Assembly (NCBI GenBank): GCA_963765375.1
Contig: CAVXVZ010000003.1
Coordinates: 744,001-808,000 of the forward strand
Source: Roseiarcus sp963765375
Lineage (GTDB): Bacteria; Pseudomonadota; Alphaproteobacteria; Rhizobiales; Beijerinckiaceae
Length of the DNA stretch: 64,000 nt
Direction of reading: 5' to 3'
Shown here: piece after piece, positions 18,789-27,689 of the stretch
Position numbering within the stretch: position 1 is the stretch's first letter
How the letters are laid out: each line of letters begins with the position of its first letter
Notes under the pieces: model-generated
Seen by the model: the letters and a program-made list of their open reading frames with translations, nothing else
Database searches by the model: none
What the model was told of the DNA's origin: nothing
Program-made: the position numbers and the translations under genes

Positions 18789-20027
18789 ATGGGGCGCTCC
18801 GCCGCCGGCGGCCGCATCAGCCGGCTCGCCGCGCGAACCAAGGTAGAAAAGCTCTCCCTTGCCGAGGCCCGGCGGATCGCTCTTGCGGCCCAGGGCTTCG
18901 GCGGCCCGCGCCCGGATCGGGTCTCGGCCGCGCGATGGCTGAGAACCATCGACCGGCTCTGCCTTCACCAGATCGACAGCGTCAATGTCCTGGTCCGAGC
19001 CCATTACCTGCCCGCCTTCTCTCGTCTCGGACCCTATGACCGGTCGCTGATCGACACCGCCGCCTGGGGAAGCCGGAAGACGCGGAGGCTGTTCGAATAC
19101 TGGGCCCATGAGGCGTCGTTGTTGCCGCTGGCGCTGCATCCTCTGCTGCGCTGGCGGATGGCCCGCGCGGATCGTGGCGGAGCCGGCTGGAAGGGCTTGC
19201 GGCTCTTCGCTGGCGAGCGTCGGGCCGAAGCGGAAGCCATCCTCAGTCGCATACGCGCCGAAGGTCCCCGCGCGGCCTCGGACCTCGAGGAAAAACGAGG
19301 CCGATCGGGCTGGTGGCAATGGGGCGACGTCAAACAGGCGTTGGAGTGGCTCTTCTGGGCTGGCCATATCACGACGGCGACGCGGCGCGGCAGCTTCGAA
19401 CGGGTCTATGACCTCACCGAGCGCGTCATTCCAGCCGAGATCCTCGCCCTGCCGACCCCGGACGAGAAGGAGGCGCAGCGAGCGCTTGTCGAGCGCGCGG
19501 CCCGCGCGCTCGGCGTCGCGACGGCTCAGGAACTGCGCGACTATTTCCGTCTTGGCCCAAACGACGCGCGAGAGGCGATCGAGTCGCTGCTTGAGGCGGG
19601 CGTTCTCGAATCGGTCGACGTTCCCGGCTGGGCTCGCGACGCCTACCTTCACCGCGACGCCCGCAGACCGCGCCGCATCTTCGCGCAAGCGCTTCTGGCG
19701 CCATTCGATCCGCTCGTCTGGGAGCGTTCCCGCACGTTGCGGCTCTTCGACTTCCACTACCGGATCGAGATCTATACGCCGGCCGACAAGCGCCAGCACG
19801 GCTATTACGTTCTTCCCTTTCTGCTCGGCGACCGTCTCGTGGCGCGGCTCGACCTGAAGGCCGATCGCCAGGCCGGACGGTTGCTCGTCCATGCGGTCCA
19901 TCTCGAGCCGCACGCCCCCTCGGACGCCATGGATGCGATCTCCGAGGAGCTTGCCGCGATGGCGGGCTGGCTTGGCCTCGCCGAAGTCGTCCTGCCGTCG
20001 AAGCCGCTTCAGCGGGTTGCGAGTTGA
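18789..20027 (+). CDS. YcaQ/AlkX-type winged-helix DNA glycosylase
   Basis: A 412-residue member of the HTH_42 (formerly DUF1006) family, whose characterised members AlkZ and YcaQ/AlkX excise alkylated bases and unhook interstrand crosslinks. The segment LHQIDSVNVLVRAHYLP near residue 58 carries a Q-x-D triad like that reported for the YcaQ/AlkX branch, while AlkZ has Q-x-Q. Further features are the PYDRSLIDTAAWGSRK segment and a C-terminal region with LLAPFDPLVWERSR typical of the family. It starts 3 bases after mce. The exact substrate is inferred from the family only. Confidence 0.85.
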   Translation: MGRSAAGGRISRLAARTKVEKLSLAEARRIALAAQGFGGPRPDRVSAARWLRTIDRLCLHQIDSVNVLVRAHYLPAFSRLGPYDRSLIDTAAWGSRKTRRLFEYWAHEASLLPLALHPLLRWRMARADRGGAGWKGLRLFAGERRAEAEAILSRIRAEGPRAASDLEEKRGRSGWWQWGDVKQALEWLFWAGHITTATRRGSFERVYDLTERVIPAEILALPTPDEKEAQRALVERAARALGVATAQELRDYFRLGPNDAREAIESLLEAGVLESVDVPGWARDAYLHRDARRPRRIFAQALLAPFDPLVWERSRTLRLFDFHYRIEIYTPADKRQHGYYVLPFLLGDRLVARLDLKADRQAGRLLVHAVHLEPHAPSDAMDAISEELAAMAGWLGLAEVVLPSKPLQRVAS

Positions 20028-20076
20028 CGGAAGTGCGGCGGCGCTGACATATGCCCCCGGTCCGATGGCCCAGAGC

Positions 20077-20117
20077 CGTCATGGCCGGGCTTGTCCAGAC
20101 CAAGTCTGGCGATGACG
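20077..20117. repeat. Short palindromic intergenic repeat before sdhE
   Basis: A 41-base element in the 121-base gap between the glycosylase gene and sdhE. It starts with CGTCAT and ends with ATGACG, and the inside forms a perfect hairpin, ccagac (20095-20100) with gtctgg (20104-20109). The text atggccgggcttgtcc resembles a dispersed repeat that is very common in Rhizobiales intergenic regions. It could act as a weak terminator or processing site. Confidence 0.6.
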
Positions 20118-20148
20118 ACGTTGGGCCAAAATTCGTTGTGAAGGTTAG

Positions 20149-20451
20149 ATGTCCAGCCCAACGCTGAGCAGTTCCGCGCTCGACGAGCGGCGGCGGCGGA
20201 TTCTGTTTCGCGCCTGGCGCCGCGGTGTGCGCGAGATGGATCTCATCATGGGCCGGTTCGCGGATGCGCACTTGCCGACGATGACCGAGGCCGAGCTCGC
20301 CGAGTTCGAGCGTCTACTCGATGTCCCCGACCCGCAAGTCCTCGCCTGGATCATCGGCGGCGAGCCCCCACCGCGCGAATATAAAACCCCGCTGTTCGCG
20401 CGCCTGTGCGGGTTGCGCGAAGCGCCGAGTGGCGCCAACGAGACGCCGTGA
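20149..20451 (+). CDS. sdhE: FAD assembly factor SdhE
   Basis: Small helical protein (100 residues) that promotes covalent attachment of FAD to succinate dehydrogenase subunit A. The RG-x-x-E signature required for flavinylation is present in RGVREMDLIMGRFAD near residue 24. The DVPDPQVLAWIIGGEPPP region is typical. Its stop overlaps the mfd start by four bases (GTGA). This head-to-tail arrangement of sdhE with mfd is found in other alphaproteobacteria. Confidence 0.94.
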   Translation: MSSPTLSSSALDERRRRILFRAWRRGVREMDLIMGRFADAHLPTMTEAELAEFERLLDVPDPQVLAWIIGGEPPPREYKTPLFARLCGLREAPSGANETP

Positions 20452-23400
20452 CCCTCACCGCTCCCGCCATCCGCCGCCTCGAGGAGGGCGGCGCCGTCAC
20501 CCTGGCGCGCGCGCCCGAGGGCTATGACGCCTTCGTCGTCGCGGAGCTGACGCGGGCCCTGGCAAAGCACGGCGAGAACCGCGCCGTGACGCTCGTCGTC
20601 GTCGCCCGCGACGGCCTGCGCGCTCAGGCCTTCATCGATGCGCTGGGCTTCGCCGCGCCCGAAATCGAGGCGCTGCACTTTCCGTCATGGGATTGCCAGC
20701 CTTACGACCGGGTTTCTCCCAATGCGGCGATTTCGGCCGAGCGGATGACAGCGCTGGCGCGCCTCGCGCGTACCAAAGGCGCCGTCGAGCGGCCGCGCAT
20801 TCTGGTCGCCGCGGTCAATGCGCTGACCCAGCGCGTGCCGCCGCTCACGTTCGTCGCCTCGGCCGCATTTTCCGCTGCGCCGGGCAACAGCGTGCGGATG
20901 GAGGATCTCACGCGCTGGCTCGAGTCGAACGGCTACGCCCGGGCGAGCACGGTGCGCGACGTCGGCGACTACGCCTCGCGCGGCGGAATTCTCGACCTTT
21001 ATCCGCCGGGCGCTCCGGCGCCGATCCGGCTCGATTTCTTTGGCGACACGCTCGAATCGATCCGCGCCTTCGATCCGGAGACGCAGCGCTCGACCTCGCA
21101 GTTGCGGTCGTTCGATCTTGTGCCGGTGAGCGAGGCGCGGCTGACCACGGAGTCGATCCGCCGCTTTCGTCAGGCCTATGCCCAGGAGTTCGGCGCGCCG
21201 ACCCGCGACGACGACCTCTACGCCGCGGTCAGCGAGGGGCGCCGCGCGATCGGCCTCGAGCACTGGCTGCCGCTCCTCTATGAAAGCCTCGACACTCTGT
21301 TCGACTATATTGGAAATGCGCCGTTCGTGCTCGACGCGCGCGCCGAGAAAGCGGCGCACGAGCGCATCGCCCTCATCGCCGACAACTATGCGGCCCGGCG
21401 CGCGGCCTATTCCGAGGATCCGGTCAAGGCGGACTATAAGCCGCTGCCCTTCACCCGCCTCTACATGAGCGAAGAGGAGTGGAAGGAGCGGCTCGCGGCG
21501 CAGCCTCTGGCGCGGCTCACTCCGTTCGAGCCGCCGCCCGACGCCAGCGACGCCATTGATTGCGGCGGACGAACCGGGCGCAACTTTGCCCCCGAGCGGC
21601 AAAACGAAAGCGCCAACGTGTTCGACGCCGCGGCCGCGCATGTGAAGGCGCTGCGCGCCCAGGGCTTGAACGTCATCGTCGCCGGCTGGAGCGACGGCTC
21701 GCGCGAGCGCCTGAGCCATGTGCTCGCCGAGCATGGGCTCAAATCGCTCGAATTCGTCTCCTCCTATCATCAGGCGAAGACGGCGCGCGCCGGGACGCTG
21801 CCGCTCGCCGTCATCGCCCTCGAGCAGGGGTTCGAGGCGCCCGATTTCGCCATCATCGGCGAGCAGGACATTCTCGGCGACCGGCTCATCCGCCAGTCGC
21901 GGCGCCGGCGCCGCGCCCAGGACGTGCTGGCGGAGGCGAGCGCGCTCACCGCCGGCGATCTCGTTGTCCATATCGATCATGGCGTCGGGCGTTTCGTCGG
22001 CCTTCAGACGATCGAGGCCGCGGGCGCGCCGCACGACTGCCTCGAGATTCACTACGCCGGCGGCGACCGGCTTTTCCTGCCGGTCGAAAATCTCGAGCTC
22101 CTGTCGCGCTACGGCTCGGAGACCGGCGAACTCGACAGGCTTGGCGGGGCGGGCTGGCAGTCGCGCAAGGCGCGGCTCAAGAAGCGCGTGCGCGAGATGG
22201 CCGGCGAACTCATCCGCGTCGCCGCCCAGCGGATGGTGCACGCCGCGCCGCGGCTCATCGTCCCGGAAGGCCTCTATGACGAGTTCTGCGCCCGCTTTCC
22301 CTATGAGGAGACGCCGGACCAGGAAAGCGCAATCCAGGCGACCCTCGACGACCTTGCTGCCGGACGGCCGATGGACCGGCTGGTTTGCGGCGACGTCGGC
22401 TTTGGCAAGACCGAGGTCGCGCTGCGCGCCGCATTCGCCGCCGCGATCAACGGCAAGCAGACCGTGATCGTCGCCCCGACGACGCTGCTTGTGCGCCAGC
22501 ATGCGAAGAACTTCCGCGATCGCTTTGCCGGCCTGCCGGTCGGGATTGGCCAGCTCTCGCGCATGGTCGGCGCGGCCGAGACCCGCGAGGTGAAGAAGGG
22601 CGTGGCCGAAGGCGCAATCGACATCGTCGTCGGCACCCACGCGGTCCTGGGCAAGACCGTGCGCTTCAAGGACCTCGGCCTGGTCGTGGTCGACGAGGAG
22701 CAGCATTTCGGCGTCGGCCACAAGGAGCGGCTGAAGGAATTGCGCTCGGAAGTGCATGTGCTGACGTTGTCGGCGACGCCGATCCCGCGGACGCTGCAAC
22801 TGGCGATGACCGGCGTGCGCGAGATGTCGATCATCGCCACCCCGCCGATCGACCGGCTCGCGGTGCGCACCTTCGTCTCGCCGTTCGACGCGCTGATCGT
22901 CCGTGAGGCGCTGTTGCGCGAGCGCTATCGCGGCGGCCAATCGTTCTATGTCTGCCCGCGCATCGAGGACCTCGACGAGGCAGCGGCGTTCCTTCGCCAG
23001 AACGCGCCCGAGTGCAAATTCGTCGTCGCCCACGGGCAAATGGCGGCGCGCGAGCTCGAGGACAAGATCGGCGCCTTCTACGACGGCAAGTACGATATCC
23101 TCTTGTCGACCGCGATCGTCGAATCCGGCCTCGACATCCCGCGCGCCAACACCATGATCGTGCATCGCGCCGACATGTTTGGCCTGGCGCAGCTCTATCA
23201 GCTGCGCGGCCGCGTTGGCCGCTCGAAAGTGCGCGCCTACGCCTACTTCACCAACCCGGCCAAGGCCAAGATCACGCCGCAGGCCGAGAAGCGCCTCGCC
23301 GTCCTGCAATCGCTCGACACGCTCGGCGCCGGTTTCCAGCTCGCAAGCCACGACCTCGACCTGCGCGGCGCCGGCAATCTGCTCGGCGAGGAGCAGTCCG

Positions 23401-23954
23401 GCCACATCAAGGAGGTCGGCTACGAGCTCTATCAGCAGATGGTGCGCGAGGCGGTCGAGCGCATCAAGTCGGGCGAGGACGCGCCGGCCGAGGACATGTG
23501 GTCGCCGACCATCCAGCTCGGCGCGCCGGTGACGATCCCCGAAACCTATATCCCCGACCTGCCGACCCGGCTGGCGCTCTACCGCCGCCTGTCGGCGCTC
23601 GAGGACGAGGGCGAGATCGACGCGATGGGCGCCGAGATTGTCGACCGCTTCGGGTCGCCGCCGCCCGAGGTCGGCCTTCTCTTGAGCCTGGTGCAGATCA
23701 AGGCCCTCTGCCGTCGCGCCAATGTCGAAAAGCTCGAGGCCGGCCCGAAGGGCCTGACGCTCGCCTTCCGCCACAAATCCTTCGCCAATCCCGGCGCCCT
23801 GGTGAAATGGGTCGCCGCCCAGGGCGACCGCGCCCGCGTCCGCCCCGACATGCGCATCGTCGTGACCGACGAATTCGAGAAGCTCGAGGATCGGCTCGAT
23901 GGCACGCTGAGGGTGATGCGCGAGATCGCGAAGATCGCCGGGAAGAAGGGGTAG
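20448..23954 (+). CDS. mfd: Transcription-repair coupling factor
   Basis: A large ATP-dependent translocase (1168 residues) that removes RNA polymerase stalled at lesions and recruits UvrA. The GTG at 20448 overlaps the sdhE stop and fits the start of homology. Domain order is normal: UvrB-interacting N-terminal domains, an RNA-polymerase-interaction domain with VVHIDHGVGRFVGLQ near residue 510, then helicase motifs with GDVGFGKTEVALRAAF near residue 650, VVDEEQHFG and SATPIPRTLQLAM. The RGRVGRSKVRAYAYF segment and a C-terminal TRCF domain complete it. A hairpin follows the stop. Confidence 0.96.
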   Translation: MTLTAPAIRRLEEGGAVTLARAPEGYDAFVVAELTRALAKHGENRAVTLVVVARDGLRAQAFIDALGFAAPEIEALHFPSWDCQPYDRVSPNAAISAERMTALARLARTKGAVERPRILVAAVNALTQRVPPLTFVASAAFSAAPGNSVRMEDLTRWLESNGYARASTVRDVGDYASRGGILDLYPPGAPAPIRLDFFGDTLESIRAFDPETQRSTSQLRSFDLVPVSEARLTTESIRRFRQAYAQEFGAPTRDDDLYAAVSEGRRAIGLEHWLPLLYESLDTLFDYIGNAPFVLDARAEKAAHERIALIADNYAARRAAYSEDPVKADYKPLPFTRLYMSEEEWKERLAAQPLARLTPFEPPPDASDAIDCGGRTGRNFAPERQNESANVFDAAAAHVKALRAQGLNVIVAGWSDGSRERLSHVLAEHGLKSLEFVSSYHQAKTARAGTLPLAVIALEQGFEAPDFAIIGEQDILGDRLIRQSRRRRRAQDVLAEASALTAGDLVVHIDHGVGRFVGLQTIEAAGAPHDCLEIHYAGGDRLFLPVENLELLSRYGSETGELDRLGGAGWQSRKARLKKRVREMAGELIRVAAQRMVHAAPRLIVPEGLYDEFCARFPYEETPDQESAIQATLDDLAAGRPMDRLVCGDVGFGKTEVALRAAFAAAINGKQTVIVAPTTLLVRQHAKNFRDRFAGLPVGIGQLSRMVGAAETREVKKGVAEGAIDIVVGTHAVLGKTVRFKDLGLVVVDEEQHFGVGHKERLKELRSEVHVLTLSATPIPRTLQLAMTGVREMSIIATPPIDRLAVRTFVSPFDALIVREALLRERYRGGQSFYVCPRIEDLDEAAAFLRQNAPECKFVVAHGQMAARELEDKIGAFYDGKYDILLSTAIVESGLDIPRANTMIVHRADMFGLAQLYQLRGRVGRSKVRAYAYFTNPAKAKITPQAEKRLAVLQSLDTLGAGFQLASHDLDLRGAGNLLGEEQSGHIKEVGYELYQQMVREAVERIKSGEDAPAEDMWSPTIQLGAPVTIPETYIPDLPTRLALYRRLSALEDEGEIDAMGAEIVDRFGSPPPEVGLLLSLVQIKALCRRANVEKLEAGPKGLTLAFRHKSFANPGALVKWVAAQGDRARVRPDMRIVVTDEFEKLEDRLDGTLRVMREIAKIAGKKG

Positions 23955-23961
23955 GGACTCC

Positions 23962-23981
23962 CCTCTCCCGTTCGGGAGAGG
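23962..23981 (+). terminator. Hairpin after mfd, terminator or palindromic repeat
   Basis: A perfect nine-base stem, cctctcccg and cgggagagg, with a TT loop lies 7 bases after the mfd stop codon. It has no T-run, and the following text ggcgccggggatgaggg resembles the repeats near 8,900 and 63,950. It is therefore either a rho-independent-like end or a dispersed palindromic element. The remaining bases to 24,230 contain no gene. Confidence 0.5.
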
Positions 23982-24099
23982 CGCCGGGGATGAGGGTTCC
24001 CCCGCGCCGCAAATGACCCCAGCGAAAGAATGGTTTCTTCGTGAGTTCCCGAAACCACCCTTTTCACTGTGCGCCGCCAATAAACCTATCCGTCAGTGG

Positions 24100-24128
24100 C
24101 ACAGCAACTCCTGAAGCGACGTAGTAGG
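24100..24128 (-). repeat. Vestigial duplicate of the neighbouring gene's 3' part
   Basis: The bases here (cagcaactcctgaagcgacgtagt) nearly repeat an internal stretch of the next gene at about 24,470-24,495 (cagcaactgctgaaacgacgtagt). On the minus strand the copy reads TTSLQELL followed by a quick stop, against TTSFQQLL in the gene. This suggests a decayed partial duplicate of the gene's C-terminal coding region. The rest of the 276-base interval 23,955-24,230 shows nothing else. Confidence 0.5.
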
Positions 24129-24230
24129 CGTTCCCGTGACACTCTAGAGAACGCCCATTTGTCCCTCCTCCGCTGGTGCGAGCAATCAGCTTCGTCAAGG
24201 AGGAGGTTATTGGGGGCGGGCCCATCGGCG

Positions 24231-25838
24231 CTACGGCGGCAAGTGGCCTCCGCCTCCGCCCCCTTCGGGTTCGCCGACCTCAATTTGGACTACGGACCAC
24301 AGGGGCACACTGGCGCCCCCAAGCGGGCTTTGCCTGATCACTTCGGACACGTCGCCTTTGACGGCAATGAAACTGGTGTCAACGGCCAGTCCCGCCGCGG
24401 TCAGCGCCGCGTTCGCTACTATCGGCGACAGCCCGGTCACGGCCGGGACCGTGACCAAGGTAGGGCTCAGCAACTGCTGAAACGACGTAGTCGGAGCAGC
24501 CCGGCCGGTATCAATGGGAAGCGTATTGTTAATGAATTTGGCCAGGCTGTAGAGGCTGAATTTCCCTGTCGTTGGGTCTGCCTGAAAAGCCGACACCTGC
24601 AGGATCTCGCGGAACGACCAGTCGGCGAAAGGATGTCGCGGCACAGGCGCGGCTCCCACGAGGGCGTTCAGACTATTGATTACATTCCAAACCCGCGGGA
24701 GACCAACACCGATATAAACGTCAATCGCCCGCTTGAGCAGCCGGATCTGGAATTTGTTGAAAGGTGCAGGGTCAATCGAATTGTTGGGGATATCCTGGAA
24801 GGATATCTGGTAGTTTCCCATGGAGCTATACCCGGAATATGCCTCGACGGCCCCAAACTCGATATTTGCGCCAGTCGCCGGAGGAATTGGCGGTGTTGAT
24901 GTTGGAGTTGGCGTTGTTGTTGAGGCAACATCACCTAGCCATGTCACTGATTGTGGGACGGTGGGTATTGCAGATACGCCATGCCAAGGCCATTTCCCAC
25001 TGGGCGTGCTAGGAGAGCCGGGGGCGCCAAAGTATTCGACAAGAGGGGATATTCCAACCGCGTTCCACAGACCTTTCCCATCCCAAAAACCGGGCGACAA
25101 TTGCGAGATCTGGCTCGCAATTGTGTCGTGTACTTGGTTTTTCAGGAAGGCCGCCACCGGCTGGAGCACCACTGGTCCCCATTGAGTCACCCAGTTTGGA
25201 TCATCCTTTCCAGCAACAACGATGAAAATAGCCAGCGTGCGGAGAAAGGCTGGCAGAACATACAGGTAGCTGAACACATCGTCGCCGACCTGTGGCGGCG
25301 TTTGTTGGCCGTAGCCCGCGTCCAAGGCATTCACAGGGTGTGGAATGCCTGGATATGTAGGAACTAAAGGAGGGAATTGAAAATACTGGCCGGAATCGGT
25401 CCAAAAGAGCTGATCGCTGAAGAGCGCTGCTTGCCAGACGCCAGGAACCGCGTTCGGATCAAGAGCAAGCGCGTTGATTGCGTTGAGACATGGCGTGATG
25501 TCGGTCGTCTCGCCGGCCTGAAGTAACTCCAGTTGCGTCTGCGCCGGGCTGGTTATGTTGTCGAGATTCTGCAGTCTTAGAATGTTGTTTTGTGCTTGGA
25601 GGTTGGCATCGAGCTGCGTAAAGTCGGTTTGGATTGTGGTGAGGATCTGCTGCAATGCTGCCTGGGTGGGGTCGCCCCCTCCAAAGAGGGCGACGAGGGC
25701 GGGCACCAGGGCCAACGCTCCTGAAAAGTCGGCGGCTACGCCAAACGCGTTGCTAATGAGGTTTTCGGCATCGACGTTTGTACCGGTGAGGTTATCTAGG
25801 AGTTCGGCTAAATTACCTGTCGGATCCGGATCGGTCAT
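24231..25838 (-). CDS. Hypothetical protein with C-terminal PASTA-like domain
   Basis: A 535-residue protein of unknown function. The start at 25838 is chosen because an AGGAG ribosome-binding site lies 9 bases upstream; an earlier in-frame start would add 33 unlikely residues. Residues about 20-110 are predicted helical, with a hydrophobic ALALVPALVALFGGG stretch. The middle is Pro- and aromatic-rich with a short TPTPTSTPPIPP linker. The last about 65 residues (VTVPAVTGLSP to VVQIEVGEPEG) look like one PASTA domain, a module that in other proteins binds peptidoglycan or beta-lactams. No secretion signal is obvious. GC is visibly lower than in neighbours, suggesting acquisition. It is the last gene of a leftward three-gene cassette. 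Confidence 0.75.
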   Translation of the reverse strand: MTDPDPTGNLAELLDNLTGTNVDAENLISNAFGVAADFSGALALVPALVALFGGGDPTQAALQQILTTIQTDFTQLDANLQAQNNILRLQNLDNITSPAQTQLELLQAGETTDITPCLNAINALALDPNAVPGVWQAALFSDQLFWTDSGQYFQFPPLVPTYPGIPHPVNALDAGYGQQTPPQVGDDVFSYLYVLPAFLRTLAIFIVVAGKDDPNWVTQWGPVVLQPVAAFLKNQVHDTIASQISQLSPGFWDGKGLWNAVGISPLVEYFGAPGSPSTPSGKWPWHGVSAIPTVPQSVTWLGDVASTTTPTPTSTPPIPPATGANIEFGAVEAYSGYSSMGNYQISFQDIPNNSIDPAPFNKFQIRLLKRAIDVYIGVGLPRVWNVINSLNALVGAAPVPRHPFADWSFREILQVSAFQADPTTGKFSLYSLAKFINNTLPIDTGRAAPTTSFQQLLSPTLVTVPAVTGLSPIVANAALTAAGLAVDTSFIAVKGDVSEVIRQSPLGGASVPLWSVVQIEVGEPEGGGGGGHLPP

Positions 25839-25923
25839 TGACCTATCTCCTAAAGCTAGAGTCACGGGGACAGCGTGCCCCGGACACTCGCGGCCGCAGA
25901 CGCAACATTTGTCCCCCGGCCTC

Positions 25924-26312
25924 TTATTGGAGCGCAACGAGAATGGGAATTAGCCCGCATCCTGACTCAAGCGGCCGCAGGGCCTTGCCGATCACAGCCC
26001 CGAACGCTTGCGCCGGATCGCTCGCTTTCATGGCGTGGCCGCGAGTCGGGGACGTTGTCAGCAGATCGCCGACTTCGATCGGGCCGTAGGCGGCGTCGAC
26101 CTTGCAGCAAACCTTGCCGACCAGAGCCAGCGGCAGCCGGCCCTCGGAGGAGCTTTGCCGATCAAGAATCAGCCCCGGCCTGAAATCACCAGCCCCTGAA
26201 ATGACACCCGCAACTTTTCGGTCATAGCTCTTATTGCTAGGACGCAGCACCCCATTTTCATCCAGCGCCATTACCGTTCCGGGCTCCACGGCGTCGCCGG
26301 CCGCCACTTGGA
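25924..26312 (-). repeat. Near-identical repeat, copy 1 (C-terminal module of paralogue A)
   Basis: This segment and 26827-27212 are about 385-base direct copies that differ at only some fifteen to twenty positions by eye. They encode the shared C-terminal module of the two S74-like genes. The near identity contrasts with the diverged middle parts of the genes and suggests recent duplication or gene conversion. Confidence 0.85.
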
Positions 26313-26736
26313 AATCCTCGGCGAAATCGGACGCGGGCATGGTGATGTCGCCACCGACGTTGAGCGACCCCGTGAACTCGACATTTCCGTTGTCCTGGAT
26401 CATCACGAGCACGCCCGTGGTCCCAGTGTTAAGCGGCGCTCCGCCGCCCTTCTCGCGCTGCCGCGTAATATAAAACTTCCAACCCGTGCTGTCGCCGAAT
26501 CGGAGGTAGCCCGCATTCGGAGTTCCATCTGACCCATCAAAGCCAAGATTGCCGTCAAAACCACCGCCAACTTGCAGCGTGTGGTAGATCGTCGTCGTCC
26601 CGATGCCGACATTGCCGTTAGGATCAACTTGGACCGCCTGCGAATTGTTGGCCTTGATGAGAAGCGGCTTATTGTCGGTCGTTCCGAGAAAGTTGGCGGC
26701 CGTGGTGCCGGCGTTACCTGTGAGTTCCCATGCCAT
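25924..26736 (-). CDS. Tail-fibre/S74-like protein, paralogue A
   Basis: A 270-residue protein starting M-A-W-E-L-T-G-N-A-G-T-T at 26736 with an aggGAGGG ribosome-binding site. The N-terminal half holds short beta-strand repeats of the kind DNKPLLIKANN and PNGNVGIGTTT, found in phage tail fibres and in many bacterial surface proteins. The C-terminal half (AGDAVEPGTVMALDENG to GLIPILVALQ) is a conserved module seen at the ends of such proteins, possibly related to intramolecular chaperone regions; a catalytic Ser/Lys pair cannot be pointed to. It lacks a signal peptide. It is the second gene of the cassette and a close duplicate of the gene upstream. The function is unknown. Confidence 0.75.
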   Translation of the reverse strand: MAWELTGNAGTTAANFLGTTDNKPLLIKANNSQAVQVDPNGNVGIGTTTIYHTLQVGGGFDGNLGFDGSDGTPNAGYLRFGDSTGWKFYITRQREKGGGAPLNTGTTGVLVMIQDNGNVEFTGSLNVGGDITMPASDFAEDFQVAAGDAVEPGTVMALDENGVLRPSNKSYDRKVAGVISGAGDFRPGLILDRQSSSEGRLPLALVGKVCCKVDAAYGPIEVGDLLTTSPTRGHAMKASDPAQAFGAVIGKALRPLESGCGLIPILVALQ

Positions 26737-26826
26737 TGCGTAACCCTCCCTTAGTGTCGTCACTGACTCTGACGATCCGAGCGTTACTTTCCTCCGCCGT
26801 CGCTGCGCAACATATGTCTCCGGTCA

Positions 26827-27212
26827 TCACTGGAGCGCAACGAGAATGGGAATTAGCCCGCATCCTGACTCAAGCGGCCGCAGGGCCTTGCCGATCACAG
26901 CCCCGAACGCTTGCGCCGGATCGCTCGCTTTCATGGCGTGGCCGCGAGTCGGGGACGTTGTCAGCAGATCGCCGACTTCGATCGGGCCGTAGGCGGCATC
27001 GACCTTGCAGCAAACCTTGCCGACCAGAGCGAGCGGCAGCCGGCCCTCCGAAGAACTCTGCCGATCAAGAATCAGCCCCGGCCTGAAATCACCAGCCCCG
27101 GAAATGACCCCCGCAACTTTTCGATCGTAGCTCTTATAGCTAGGACGCAGGACCCCATTTTCATCCAGCGCCATTACCGTTCCAGGCTCCACGGCATCGC
27201 CGGCAACCACTT
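26827..27212 (-). repeat. Near-identical repeat, copy 2 (C-terminal module of paralogue B)
   Basis: Direct copy of 25924-26312. The differences by eye are mostly single substitutions, plus the one-base deletion at the copy's upstream edge that breaks the reading frame of paralogue B. The 90 bases between the two genes (26737-26826) carry only the ribosome-binding site of paralogue A. Confidence 0.85.
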
Positions 27213-27689
27213 GGAATCCTCAGCGAAATCGGACGCGGGCATGGTGATGTCACCGCCGACGTTCAGCGTCCCCGCCACCTCCACGACGCCGGAGGCGGTA
27301 ATCCGCATCCGTTCCGTCCCGCCGAGAGACGTGTCGACGCGGAATATCAGCCCGTCCGTCAGCGTTCCGGCGCGAACATCTATAAAGCCTGATGGGATAC
27401 TGCCGTCGACGTTCCCCCCGAACAATCTCATCCCAACTTGGCCGGTGTCAGTGGTCCCACCAAAATAGAGGTTCCCATTTGTGCCTTCAGCTGCGTTGGG
27501 CAGGAAAATGTTGCCCGAGCCCAACGTAAGCCGTTGGGTCGGACTTGCCGTCCCGAGGCCGACATCGCCGTTCGGCTCGATCCGCATCGCCTCCGAATTG
27601 TTCGTCTTGATGACCAGGGGTTGATTGTCATTAGTTCCTAGAAAGTCGGCGGCCGTCGTGCCCGCGTTACCTGTGAGTTCCCATGCCAT
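26827..27689 (-). pseudogene. Tail-fibre/S74-like protein, paralogue B, frameshifted
   Basis: Second copy of the neighbouring gene, first in transcription order. It starts M-A-W-E-L-T-G at 27689 and has a different middle (GSGNIFLPNAAEGTNGN, GTERMRITASG), but its last about 380 bases are nearly identical to paralogue A. The frame breaks near 27,215: the minus strand reads gaggattcc where paralogue A has gaggatttcc, a loss of one T. Downstream the other frame (26827-27210) carries the intact C-terminal module. With the base restored the protein would have about 287 residues. It may be a genuine pseudogene or a homopolymer error. Confidence 0.7.

Noticed and set aside
20685..24080. Very long open frame of 1131 codons on the minus strand, antisense to mfd (and similar ones antisense to nuo, xdh, rnj and the giant gene)
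   Set aside because: High-GC codon bias leaves antisense frames open; the encoded peptides are Arg/His/Ala-rich and resemble nothing, while the sense frames are clear known genes.
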